DNA from: an uncultured Pseudohongiella sp.
GTDB taxonomy: Bacteria > Pseudomonadota > Gammaproteobacteria > Pseudomonadales > Pseudohongiellaceae
NCBI GenBank assembly: GCA_902537815.1
Contig: CACBCS010000007.1
Span: 1 to 64,000 of the forward strand
Direction: 5' to 3'
DNA: 64,000 nt
Shown: positions 24,271 through 32,899 of the stretch, one piece after another
How the letters are laid out: each line of letters starts with the position of its first letter
How positions within the stretch are numbered: position 1 is the stretch's first letter
Notes under the pieces: model-generated
What the model was told of the DNA's origin: nothing
What the model saw: the letters and a program-made list of their open reading frames with translations, nothing else
Database searches by the model: none
Program-made: the position numbers and the translations under genes

Positions 24271-24858
24271 ATGAAAGCCCCGATTCGTCTTTTTCAATGT
24301 CTTATTTCCTCGGGATTGCTGATCGTCTCAGCTGCAGCGTCGGCGCAGTGGACGCTTAACAATGAGGCATCGACCTTAAGTTTTGTGACGGTCAAAGCCG
24401 ATCATGTCGCTGAAGTTCATACCTTTGATGAACTTTCGGGAACCATCCAGGAGGATGGCTCGGTGTCGATTGAGATTGCGCTGGCCAGTGTGAATACCCT
24501 GGTTCCTATTCGCAATGAGCGTATGCAATCCATGTTGTTCGAAACAGAGCTCTTCCCGCGCGGCACTATCACCGCGCGGATCAACAGCGGCAGACTTGCC
24601 AACATGGCTCCGGGCAGTAGCGAAGAAATGGCGATTGATTTCAACCTGGAACTGCGCGATCAGTCTCAAACCTACAACGCCACGGTTCTGGTCAGTCGTC
24701 AGGAAGCCGGGCTGATGGCCACTACTCTTAAGCCCATCGTGGTTAATGCGGAAAGCTTTGATCTGGTGGCGGGGGTGGAGGCGCTGCGCGAGGTCGCCGG
24801 CTTGCCGAGTATCAGTCGGGCAGTACCCGTATCCTTTACAGTGGTTTTTGAAGACTGA
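24271..24858 (+). CDS. YceI-family periplasmic protein
   Basis: The product has a signal peptide (LISSGLLIVSAAASAQ) and a YceI lipocalin-like barrel with WTLNNEASTLSFVTVKADHVAEVHTFDELSGTIQEDG, IRNERMQSMLFETELFP and the Ile/Ala-rich C-terminal strands. YceI proteins bind polyprenoid lipids in the periplasm and often accompany cytochrome systems. The listed ORF starts at 24241; the ATG at 24271 has GGAGAA upstream and makes a proper signal peptide. Confidence 0.85.
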   Translation: MKAPIRLFQCLISSGLLIVSAAASAQWTLNNEASTLSFVTVKADHVAEVHTFDELSGTIQEDGSVSIEIALASVNTLVPIRNERMQSMLFETELFPRGTITARINSGRLANMAPGSSEEMAIDFNLELRDQSQTYNATVLVSRQEAGLMATTLKPIVVNAESFDLVAGVEALREVAGLPSISRAVPVSFTVVFED

Positions 24859-24884
24859 GGTCTGTCGCAAGGGCTCGCCAACTT

Positions 24885-25292
24885 TCAGCGGTCGGGGGGT
24901 ATTGAGTAGGTTCCGGTGGCATGCGCGACCGGGGCCTCATCGCCCTCGGAACAGATAGATACTTCCCCGACAGCGAGAGACTTACCCCGTTTTAACATTT
25001 TGCATTCCGCCAGCAAATCCCGGTTAGCCACTGGCTTTCTAAGAAAATTGAAGTTGAGGCTGGTGGTGACCGCAAGCGGCACCAGACCGATTTCTCGCAA
25101 AAGTGCGACATACAGAGCGGTATCCGCCAGCGCCATCATGGTCGGGCCAGAGACCGTTCCACCCGGTCGTAAATCTTGCTCTCCCACCTGATGCCTCACC
25201 ACAACCGAGTTACCGGTGAAATCCTCAATGACGTAGCGCGCCTTGGGAAACTCACTCCGGAAGAAGGCAATCATTTCATCTTTGCTGACCAT
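24885..25292 (-). CDS. PaaI-like hotdog-fold thioesterase
   Basis: The 135-residue product has the single hotdog-domain signature DLRPGGTVSGPTMMALADTALYVALL, in which the Asp lies on the catalytic helix, followed by AVTTSLNFNFLRKPVANRDLLAECKML. It probably hydrolyses acyl-CoA thioesters. It lies 13 bases upstream of the MMPL transporter stop on the same strand, being downstream of it in transcription, so they may form an operon. Confidence 0.85.
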   Translation of the reverse strand: MVSKDEMIAFFRSEFPKARYVIEDFTGNSVVVRHQVGEQDLRPGGTVSGPTMMALADTALYVALLREIGLVPLAVTTSLNFNFLRKPVANRDLLAECKMLKRGKSLAVGEVSICSEGDEAPVAHATGTYSIPPDR

Positions 25293-25305
25293 GCGTTACT
25301 CCAAT

Positions 25306-27627
25306 TCAGATATTTTCGCCAGAGTCGTTCGAGAATTTGTTGTCGAAACGTTTCAGTATCGTCGGTAAGTAGACCAAGTCGAGCACCAGCGCCAGAATGA
25401 CGATAGGTACAAGCAGTTTGGCTGACTGCTGGAAATAGATGGTGTTGGCGAAAATCAAGATGGTGGTTCCCAGTGCCAGCACCAGGGTGGTGACCGTCAG
25501 CGCCGGACCGGCTATCTGTATCGAGTGGGCAACAGCCTCTGACTGAGAAACACCGCCCCGGCGACTCTCCAGATAGTGGCTAAGGATGTGCACCGTGTCA
25601 TCCACAACCAGACCGATGCTGATGCTGAACAGCATCATTACAAAGGGGTCCAGTTGTCCAACCAGAATAGCCCAAAAGCCAAAGACCATGGTTGCAGGAA
25701 GCAGATTGGGCAGCACGCTGAGAATTCCGAAGTAGGTGCTCCCGAAGCCAAGCACCAGAGTCAGCGTTATCAGCAGGAGACTGACGGTGTACCCCTGCAG
25801 CAACTCGGTGGTTACCAGTTCGTCCATTCTCGAGAACAGCAGCAGCCCGCTGCCATGAATCAGTTCAGCATCAGTGAAAATTTCAGAAAATTTCTGGGTG
25901 ATCTGAATGTCGAGATCCAGCACTTCCTGATTGGAGATTTGTGTTGCGTTGATGAACACGGTCATGGCCGATAGATCATCACTGACGAAACCGCTTATGG
26001 GGAACTCTCTGCTGTTGACCAGCCTAAAAGCGTCCAGATAGTTTTCAACGGTTTCTTCAGTGTCCGGCAAGTAAAAATATTCCGGATTCTGGTCGTTGAT
26101 GAATTGGTTAATTGTCTTGAGCACGTCGTTGAGGCTGGCGACCGACTCCACGCTCTCGAGACTGGCTAGCCATCCGGTAAACGCCTCTACCTCCTGTAAA
26201 AAGCCGACATCAACGATTCCGTTCTGGTCGGGCGTCTTGATTGCATAGGTCAGAGCAGGCCCGCGGTTCATTTTCTCGGCTACCTGATTATAGTACTCGC
26301 GTATATCACCATCGTTGGCGATAAAATCGAGTCGATTAAAATCGGTTTCGTTGAGCGGAAGGAGCATTGCGGTGCCCAATGCCAGGCCCGAGAAGAGCAG
26401 AAAAATAGACTTGTCGTGTGTGTTGGTGAAAGCGATGACGCGGTCAAGCAGGCGCTGCATGAAAACGGTTTGATCCGGCACATCCTGTTTACCGAGGGCG
26501 GTGAACCAGACCATGGTGGCCGGCAGCATGGTGAAGGTCAGGCCATAGGCGAAAACGATTCCGACAGCCACGATCTGACCAAAATCCTGTATTGCAGGTG
26601 AGGAGGTCATATTGAGCGAAGAAAATCCGATCGCTGTGGTCAACGCTGCCAGAGAGACCGGCTGAAAATTATAGGACAGGCTGTGCTCCATGGCCGAAAG
26701 CCTGCCCATGCCCGATGCGAGTGCCTGTTTGTAGATTGAAATGATATGAACGCTGTTGGCGACAGCGATGATGATTACTACTAACGGCGCGATGATAGAA
26801 ATGTTGTTGAATGAAAAACCCAGATAATTGACTGTTCCAACCGTGCATGCTGCAGTTACCACCACATGAACCAGGATGCAGGCGCCGAGAGTGAGTGAAC
26901 GAAAACAATAGCAGATTATCAGCACGCAGATGAGGATGACGATTGGCAACAGGCTGGTCAGATCTTCGATCATTGCGCTCTGGCTGGACTGCTCCAGGAT
27001 CATCTCCGAGCCGACATAGAGTTCGACGCCCGGATGACGCTGTCGAATGTCGTCTCGCAGCTGCTGAATTGCCGCGGCGATTTCTAACCTTTCGCTGGTG
27101 CTCGCATCTCTCGCGTCCAGTTCTAAATTTCCAAACGTCAGGCTGGCGTCCTGGCTTAACAAATTGTTGGTAAGCAATCGATCCTGCACCGCCGATTGGG
27201 CCAGCTCAGCAAGTTCGGGTTCGCTGTACTCGTTGATACTCTTCGCGAACAGCCGACGTTGGGTTTCGGGTGAAATCCAATTCAGGATGGTGGACAGATA
27301 TCCGGCGTGAGGTATCGCAGCATAACTCTCCCGAAGGTCATTGATAGCCCCCAGCGTCGCCTGAGTGAATACGGTCTGGCCCGGAGGAGCGACAAAGATA
27401 AATGCAGCCTCTGTAGGAATTGGAAACTCTTGGTCCATGAGCTCCAATTCATCGAGGTAGGGGTCACTTTGCGTGAGCAGCGCATTGAATGTGCCATCAA
27501 AGCGGGTTGAGAGCAGTCCGCTGGCTAGCGCGCTGATTACCACGCAGCTTACGAGGAAAAAATGCAGGCGTGACGTGACGCAACGTGCCGCAAGTTTCTT
27601 CGCAAAGGCTGAAAAATCGATTGGCAT
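25306..27627 (-). CDS. MMPL/RND-superfamily transporter
   Basis: The product is a 773-residue integral membrane protein with the duplicated RND layout: a TM helix at about 22-40, a large periplasmic loop to about 240, a five-helix block (LPIVILICVLIICYCF onward), a second loop and a last helix block with ISIGLVVDDTVHILSHYLE. Family relatives move lipids, hopanoids or sterols outward. The listed ORF starts with TTG inside the hairpin at 27685-27719; the ATG at 27627 (MPIDFSAFAK) is more likely. The substrate is unknown; the hotdog thioesterase gene just downstream is consistent with a lipid. Confidence 0.86.
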   Translation of the reverse strand: MPIDFSAFAKKLAARCVTSRLHFFLVSCVVISALASGLLSTRFDGTFNALLTQSDPYLDELELMDQEFPIPTEAAFIFVAPPGQTVFTQATLGAINDLRESYAAIPHAGYLSTILNWISPETQRRLFAKSINEYSEPELAELAQSAVQDRLLTNNLLSQDASLTFGNLELDARDASTSERLEIAAAIQQLRDDIRQRHPGVELYVGSEMILEQSSQSAMIEDLTSLLPIVILICVLIICYCFRSLTLGACILVHVVVTAACTVGTVNYLGFSFNNISIIAPLVVIIIAVANSVHIISIYKQALASGMGRLSAMEHSLSYNFQPVSLAALTTAIGFSSLNMTSSPAIQDFGQIVAVGIVFAYGLTFTMLPATMVWFTALGKQDVPDQTVFMQRLLDRVIAFTNTHDKSIFLLFSGLALGTAMLLPLNETDFNRLDFIANDGDIREYYNQVAEKMNRGPALTYAIKTPDQNGIVDVGFLQEVEAFTGWLASLESVESVASLNDVLKTINQFINDQNPEYFYLPDTEETVENYLDAFRLVNSREFPISGFVSDDLSAMTVFINATQISNQEVLDLDIQITQKFSEIFTDAELIHGSGLLLFSRMDELVTTELLQGYTVSLLLITLTLVLGFGSTYFGILSVLPNLLPATMVFGFWAILVGQLDPFVMMLFSISIGLVVDDTVHILSHYLESRRGGVSQSEAVAHSIQIAGPALTVTTLVLALGTTILIFANTIYFQQSAKLLVPIVILALVLDLVYLPTILKRFDNKFSNDSGENI

Positions 27628-27684
27628 GGTTCGACGGATCGCGGTTTTAAAGTGAATCGGTAATCTTAAACAACATCTGTTGCT

Positions 27685-27719
27685 CACCAAAAAGGGAGGC
27701 AGAGCCTCCCTTTTTGGTG
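27685..27719. terminator. Perfect 16-bp hairpin terminator downstream of the redoxin gene
   Basis: CACCAAAAAGGGAGGC-AGA-GCCTCCCTTTTTGGTG is a perfect inverted repeat with a 3-base loop and a T-run on either strand. It lies 25 bases after the redoxin stop and separates it from the MMPL gene. Confidence 0.85.
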
Positions 27720-27743
27720 TTGCGCGAAAACTGAAGGTTCCGA

Positions 27744-28343
27744 CTAGGTGTCGAAGATTGCTATCAGACAGCCCTTGGAATCGGGAATGTCATCCATATT
27801 GACCACGCCGCCGGCGAGTACAGTATTGAGGGCATCCTTCAGATAGTGCTCGCTGGCCTCATTCCGCTGAGTTTCGTAACCCAGCTGGTCGTTGATGGGG
27901 CCGCGAAACAACACCTCACGGGTGCGGGGATTGACGATAAACACCTCAGCCGTGCGCTCAACGCCGAGAGCCTTAGCCAGGTGCTGCCCCTCATCTTTCA
28001 TAATGGGAAAGTCGATTCCGAACTCGCCCGCTTCTTTTGCGATTCTTGGAAGATTGTCCTGTATGTTCGAGTTGAACATGGTGAACTCAATGTTCCTGTC
28101 GGCGAATTCATCGCGAACGGCCCGGTAGTTTGGCAGGGCGATACGCGCAATCGGGCAGCCCACGCCCTGAACATAAAACACGACGTAATCATAGGCCTCA
28201 TAGCTCTCCAGCGTATGAACCTCACCGAGATGATCAGTAAGCTCAAATTCCGGAATCGACCGCAGCCACTCATCGCCTAGCGAGGCGGCCGAAATGGTCG
28301 CAGCGGCGAGGGCAACGATTAACCTGTTCAACCAATTCATCAC
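27744..28343 (-). CDS. Exported redoxin-domain protein
   Basis: The 199-residue product has a signal peptide (LIVALAAATISAASLG) and a thioredoxin-like fold with one conserved cysteine in VGCPIARIA (Cys63); a second (KGCLIAI, Cys192) is near the C-terminus. Family members resemble AhpC/TSA but the reaction is unknown. The region VVFYVQGVGCPIARIALPNYRAVRDEFADRNIEF matches the redoxin domain of the fusion at 19465 over its length, so these are paralogues. It ends at a strong terminator. Confidence 0.8.
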   Translation of the reverse strand: MMNWLNRLIVALAAATISAASLGDEWLRSIPEFELTDHLGEVHTLESYEAYDYVVFYVQGVGCPIARIALPNYRAVRDEFADRNIEFTMFNSNIQDNLPRIAKEAGEFGIDFPIMKDEGQHLAKALGVERTAEVFIVNPRTREVLFRGPINDQLGYETQRNEASEHYLKDALNTVLAGGVVNMDDIPDSKGCLIAIFDT

Positions 28344-28819
28344 TGACTCCTAGTTTCTGTTCAATTTCACTTCTGTTAGTGCGCGGCTCCTGAATCCCCG
28401 TGCCAACCGGTGATCTCACAACTGCGCGGAGGCTTACGCGAAGCGGGTTGCCGTCTGAAAAAGTAGGGTCGATCTTAACAACTTTCAACCCGCCAGCCCA
28501 GTTTCAATCTGAGTCGTTGCTGCTGGAGTGAGAATGACGACATAGATTTTCTTTTATATTATTAAAAACAATTACTTACAATATGCACAATGAACAGGAA
28601 AACGCAGGTCAGGGGTATGCCACGGTCCCACTGTTCAGCCCGAGAGGCCCGCCTGAAGACTTTTCGGCAGTGACGTTCAGGCCTCAGCCCCGGCGCACTG
28701 GCCGCTGTTGGCGGGCTGGAAACGGTGATCGCGCTTGGCACTATCGCCGGGTGGTGCCAATCGATAACTGAAGGGAAACAGCGTATAGTTCCAGCCGTAT
28801 CAGCACAGTGCACAGAACT
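28344..28819. other. Gene-free divergent spacer between redoxin and second MMPL gene
   Basis: This 476-base stretch separates divergent genes and so must hold both promoters. An AT-rich run around 28548-28583 (TTTTCTTTTATATTATTAAAAACAATTACTT) is the likeliest promoter zone, but I could not fix -35/-10 boxes. The short ORFs here (28562-28921 minus, 28583-28771 plus) have no protein-like composition. No RNA gene was recognised. Confidence 0.4.
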
Positions 28820-31303
28820 ATGACTTCGAAGATCGCCCGGCTCTATTCCCACTCTGTTTTTGAAAGACCAAAGCTGGTCATTGTCATGCTGCTGGCGCTG
28901 GTGGTCTTTTTTGCCTGGCACGCGCAGAATTTCCGGCTGGATGCGTCGGCAGACTCCTTGCTGCTGGAAAATGACCCCGATCTTGAATTCTCAAGGGAGA
29001 TCAATAACCGCTACGGTACTGCCGATTCGGTAACTGTTGCCTACTCTCCTGACGGTAACTTATTTGACCCTGCCGAACTGCAGGTGCTCGGGCGCCTCAG
29101 TGAAGACCTTCTGGCCATTGATCGGGTGGAATCTGTGAACAGTATTCTGACCGTGCCAATTTTTGGTGATACCCCGCTTACCGGTATTTCTGAAGATTAC
29201 CTGACCCTGCTGGCACCGGAAACCGATCTTGCTGCGGCGCAAGAGGAGATCATGACCAGTCCGATTTTCCGCAATGCGCTGCTGAGTCCTGACGGTGAGA
29301 CAGCCGGTATTCAGGTGAGCTTTGCCCTCGACGAAAAAGCCCGCTCGTTGGTTAATCGTCGCTCGGAGCTGCGGATTCTGAGCCGCGCCGGCGACGCCAG
29401 CCCTGAACAGTTGGCCGAGCTGATTCAGGTTGAGGCGGAATATGCCAATTACAGTGTGCAGGCGGCAGATCGGCAGCACGAATTAATCAGTGAAATACGG
29501 GCAACGCTCGATAGGTATCGGGATGGCGCGGAGATTTATCTGGGCGGCGCACCAATGATAGCCGACGATTTGGTGACCTTTGTGCAGGGCGATCTCAGTA
29601 GCTTCAGTATCGCCGTGGTTCTTCTTATTGTCTTTGCTCTTGGTCTTATTTTTCGCAAGTTACGATGGGTGGCAATACCGCTGGCCTGTTGCGCGGTAGC
29701 GGGCGTCATCATGGTCGGAGTCCTCGGACTGATGGACTGGCGTGTCACCGTTGTTTCTTCTAATTTTATTTCATTGCTGTTGATCATCACGATTTCACTC
29801 ACCGTGCATCTGACCGTACGCTATCGGGAATTAAGGGCGACCCGACACCACAGTGATCACGATAAGCTGCTCAGGCATGCGGTTCTCAGCATGTATCGCC
29901 CCTGCCTATACACGGCGCTGACTACCCTGGTCGCGTTCGGTTCTCTGGTTGTGAGCGGGATTTTGCCAATAATCACGTTTGGCTGGATGATGATGATGGG
30001 TGTGGTGACTGCTTTACTGGTCGCCTTCACACTTTTTCCTTCTATCATGAGCTTGCTCAAGACTGACGAAAGCGAGTTCGGTACTGGTCTTCGTCTGAAT
30101 TTGACCGGCTTTCTTGCCCGTGCGACAGACAGGTTGAACAACACAGTTCTGGTGATCTACGGCCTGATACTGCTGTTCAGCATGATGGGACTGAGCCAGC
30201 TGAGGGTGGAAAACAGCTTCATCGATTACTTCAGAGAAAGCACAGAAATTTATCAGGGCATGAGCCTGTTTGATGAGAAGCTCGGTGGCACTCTGTCCTT
30301 TGATGTTGTGGTCGATCTGCCAGATGGCGACGCGCCATTTGACGATGGATTTGATGATGGATTCGATGACGGGTTTTCAGACAGCGGCAGTGAAGACGCC
30401 TATTGGTTTACTGCCCCGAAAATGGAACAGATCAAAGCCATCCATGAATACCTTGATGCCGATCTGCAAACCGGCAAGGTGCTCTCGTTCGGCGCCATTG
30501 TGCAACTGGCTGAAAAACTCAATGGTAACCAGGAAGTAGATGGGTTTCTCTGGGCAATCCTTTACAACCGTATTCCCGAGGCGCTGAAGGATACTGTCCT
30601 GACCCCCTTTATCTCGGTCGCTGACAACCAGACCCGATTCAATGTCCGGGTGATCGAATCGGCGCCCGATCTGAATCGCAATGAGCTGTTGCAGCGCATA
30701 GAGCGCGGCGTTGAAGAAGAGTTTGGCTTGGCGGACGAGGACGTACGCGTTACCGGTATTCTGGTGATGTACAACAACGTCCTGCAGAGCCTGTTTCAAT
30801 CACAGATTCTGACGCTCGGAGTGGTGATGCTGGCCATCATGCTGATGTTTCTCGCCCTATTTCGCTCGCTCTCCATAGCGGTAATCTGCATTATCCCCAA
30901 TGCCATTGCTGCCGCATTTGTCCTTGGCATCATGGGTTGGGCACACATCCCGCTGGATATCATGACCATCACAATCGCAGCGATATCCGTTGGCATCGGG
31001 GTCGACAATACCATTCACTACATGCACCGGTTTAAGCGCGAGTTTCCCCGCTTCGGTGATTACCGCGCAACCATGCATTTCTGCCACAACAGTATCGGGC
31101 GAGCCATGTATTTTACGTCGATGACTATTGTCGCCGGCTTTTCTATTTTGGCGCTGTCGAATTTCATTCCGACGATTGTATTTGGACTGTTGACTAGTCT
31201 TGCCATGCTGGTTGCCTTGACCGGCTCTCTGACCCTGTTGCCCCAGTTGCTTATCTCTTTCAAACCTCTCGGTGCGGAGGAGGGTTCTGGCGGCCATGTC
31301 TGA
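28820..31303 (+). CDS. MMPL/RND-superfamily transporter with an acidic repeat
   Basis: The product has about 827 residues and the duplicated RND topology (N-terminal helix, periplasmic loop, helix block, second loop, helix block with ISVGIGVDNTIHYMHRF). In the second loop a tandem FDDGFDDGFDDGF acidic repeat occurs, encoded by GAYGAYGGATTYGATGAYGG-like units (30340-30374). It may be a metal-binding or linker segment. The track starts at GTG 28808; ATG 28820 (MTSKIARLYSH) is the alternative I used. No clear ribosome-binding site decides it. It is probably cotranscribed with the cytochrome and ClpP-like genes (gap 94 bases). Confidence 0.84.
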   Translation: MTSKIARLYSHSVFERPKLVIVMLLALVVFFAWHAQNFRLDASADSLLLENDPDLEFSREINNRYGTADSVTVAYSPDGNLFDPAELQVLGRLSEDLLAIDRVESVNSILTVPIFGDTPLTGISEDYLTLLAPETDLAAAQEEIMTSPIFRNALLSPDGETAGIQVSFALDEKARSLVNRRSELRILSRAGDASPEQLAELIQVEAEYANYSVQAADRQHELISEIRATLDRYRDGAEIYLGGAPMIADDLVTFVQGDLSSFSIAVVLLIVFALGLIFRKLRWVAIPLACCAVAGVIMVGVLGLMDWRVTVVSSNFISLLLIITISLTVHLTVRYRELRATRHHSDHDKLLRHAVLSMYRPCLYTALTTLVAFGSLVVSGILPIITFGWMMMMGVVTALLVAFTLFPSIMSLLKTDESEFGTGLRLNLTGFLARATDRLNNTVLVIYGLILLFSMMGLSQLRVENSFIDYFRESTEIYQGMSLFDEKLGGTLSFDVVVDLPDGDAPFDDGFDDGFDDGFSDSGSEDAYWFTAPKMEQIKAIHEYLDADLQTGKVLSFGAIVQLAEKLNGNQEVDGFLWAILYNRIPEALKDTVLTPFISVADNQTRFNVRVIESAPDLNRNELLQRIERGVEEEFGLADEDVRVTGILVMYNNVLQSLFQSQILTLGVVMLAIMLMFLALFRSLSIAVICIIPNAIAAAFVLGIMGWAHIPLDIMTITIAAISVGIGVDNTIHYMHRFKREFPRFGDYRATMHFCHNSIGRAMYFTSMTIVAGFSILALSNFIPTIVFGLLTSLAMLVALTGSLTLLPQLLISFKPLGAEEGSGGHV

Positions 31304-31397
31304 GTGGCACTGTTGCAAGCGCAGAGTAAGCGATCACAAGGCCACGCATGGCGAGTAGAGATGCAGAAGCTGACGCTCCGGATTTGATGAAGCAATC

Positions 31398-31820
31398 ATG
31401 ACATGCGTCTCTTTCCCAATGATACGGATCGGCTGCTGGCTTGGCAGCGCAATGTTGCTTGCGGCATGCGCCAAGACTGAGCCTGCGGCCGAAGCTCCGA
31501 TGAGCCTGCTGGCCACCTACATGCAGGATCCTGCGGCCGTTGAGCGCGGTGCCAGGATATACGACGGAACCTGCGCTCAGTTCTGTCACGAAGCAGAACC
31601 CCGCGTCGGGGAGGAAGTGAATCTGTTCGACTGTCAGTGGCGTTATGGCAATACCGCCGACGAGATTTTTCAGATAACAACATCAGGCATTCCGGGTACC
31701 CGGATGGTGGGTTATGGCAATAACTTTCCTGAAGGAAAACAGGACCTGTGGAAGTTGATTGCCTTCATAAAGACCAAGCAGCCTGAGTGTGAGACCAGTG
31801 AAATGCAAAAGATTCAATGA
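31398..31820 (+). CDS. Lipoprotein c-type cytochrome with unusual CX3CH haem motif
   Basis: The 140-residue product has a lipoprotein signal (AMLLAAC, Cys24) and a small cytochrome-c-like domain, but the haem attachment site reads C-A-Q-F-C-H (Cys59, Cys63, His64), a three-residue spacer rather than two. The codons TGC GCT CAG TTC TGT CAC leave no doubt about the reading. Met103 (GTRMVGYG) is a plausible axial ligand and FDCQWRYGNTADEIFQITTSGIPGT resembles class I cytochromes. It overlaps the ATG listed for the ClpP-like gene by 4 bases. Confidence 0.72.
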   Translation: MTCVSFPMIRIGCWLGSAMLLAACAKTEPAAEAPMSLLATYMQDPAAVERGARIYDGTCAQFCHEAEPRVGEEVNLFDCQWRYGNTADEIFQITTSGIPGTRMVGYGNNFPEGKQDLWKLIAFIKTKQPECETSEMQKIQ

Positions 31821-31831
31821 GGAAGGAAACC

Positions 31832-32422
31832 ATGCACAGCACCCAGGAAGATGACAAGCCGGCCACTCAGACTCCAGCCAGATCCGGATTTATGGATGAG
31901 AAGCTGTTTAAGTCGCGCGCTATCACCCTATTCGGCAGTATTGATGACAAGCTTGCCCGATCGGTCACTGAGCGGCTTCTGGCACTGGCCTCAGACGGCG
32001 ATGATCCGATCACTTTATACATCAGCTCGCCCGGCGGTCACGTTGAATCCGGCGATGTGATTTATGACATGATTAAATTTATTCAGCCGGTGGTCAAAGT
32101 GGTTGGCACGGGCTGGGTGGCCAGCGCGGCAACAACGATCTATCTGGCCGCAGAGAAAGAAAATCGCTTTTCTTTGCCGAATACCCGCTTTCTGGTGCAT
32201 CAGCCTCTGGGTGGTGCCCGTGGCGATGCTACCGATATCGCTATTCAGGCAGAACAGATTGTCAAAATGAGAGCGCGGATTAATAAGCTGATCGCAAACG
32301 AAACGGGCCAGCCCCTTGATCGTGTTGCCCAGGATACAGATCGCGACTACTGGATGACCGTGGAAGAGGCCGTTGAATATGGCATCGTAGGTAAAGTCAT
32401 CAGCTCTGTTTCAGATATCTAG
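31832..32422 (+). CDS. ClpP-like serine protease paralogue
   Basis: The 196-residue product has a ClpP/crotonase-type fold with the complete triad: Ser98 (GWVASAAT), His123 (FLVHQPLGG) and Asp172 (TDRDYWMT); ISSPGGHVESGDVIYDMI is the oxyanion strand. It is unlike housekeeping ClpP (GMAASMG at the nucleophile) and is not next to clpX, so it is a paralogue. The listed start (31817) lacks a ribosome-binding site; ATG 31832 has AGGAAGGAAACC. An N-terminal propeptide-like Thr/Pro-rich tail precedes the domain. It shares its stop CTAG with the convergent gene. Confidence 0.85.
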   Translation: MHSTQEDDKPATQTPARSGFMDEKLFKSRAITLFGSIDDKLARSVTERLLALASDGDDPITLYISSPGGHVESGDVIYDMIKFIQPVVKVVGTGWVASAATTIYLAAEKENRFSLPNTRFLVHQPLGGARGDATDIAIQAEQIVKMRARINKLIANETGQPLDRVAQDTDRDYWMTVEEAVEYGIVGKVISSVSDI

Positions 32423-32838
32423 TTGTTCGAGTCTGATGCCGCCTGGCCGGCGACTTTCCTGAAGATTGCCTGGCGGCCCTGCGACAGCGCACACACTACC
32501 ATGAATTCGGGCTGACAGCTGGCGGCGGATAGTACGGCCGTCTTTGCGTCCAGTAATTCAGCCCGGATGACGCCGGTGGCGCCGGCGTATTCGACCTCTA
32601 CGCGGGCAATATTACCGTCTACTTTGCCGTCTCCGCTGGACCAGATCTGCCCCATGGATTCTATTTGTTTGATCTTCAGCAACCCGTTGTCTGATGTCAC
32701 TCCGATTCTGAACAGGGTGCCTTCAGCGAGCCATTCTCCTTCCCAGTCCGCGTTTGCTACCTGAGTCTGGGCCGTCACCGGCCCCTGCGCGGCGCTCAGG
32801 CTCATCAGCAGCAAAGCCATCAAGCCTCGCCGTTGCAT
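32419..32838 (-). CDS. Exported hypothetical protein
   Basis: I do not recognise the family. From the ATG at 32838 the 139-residue product has a signal peptide (MALLLMSLSAAQGPVTAQ) and a beta-rich domain of WEGEWLAEGTLFRIGV type ending with two cysteines (ASCQPEFMVVCAL). The listed start at 32907 would run into the NnrU gene and lacks a signal at its N-terminus. It is last in the minus-strand unit after NnrU. Confidence 0.6.
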   Translation of the reverse strand: MQRRGLMALLLMSLSAAQGPVTAQTQVANADWEGEWLAEGTLFRIGVTSDNGLLKIKQIESMGQIWSSGDGKVDGNIARVEVEYAGATGVIRAELLDAKTAVLSAASCQPEFMVVCALSQGRQAIFRKVAGQAASDSNN

Positions 32839-32899
32839 TGCCCGGCCGTGTGGTCGGGCATATTGCAGCGTTCGCTTCTGAAGTAATCTCTGAATTGGC

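Noticed and set aside
27628-27690. Longer MMPL start at 27690
   Set aside because: It starts with TTG inside a perfect hairpin terminator.
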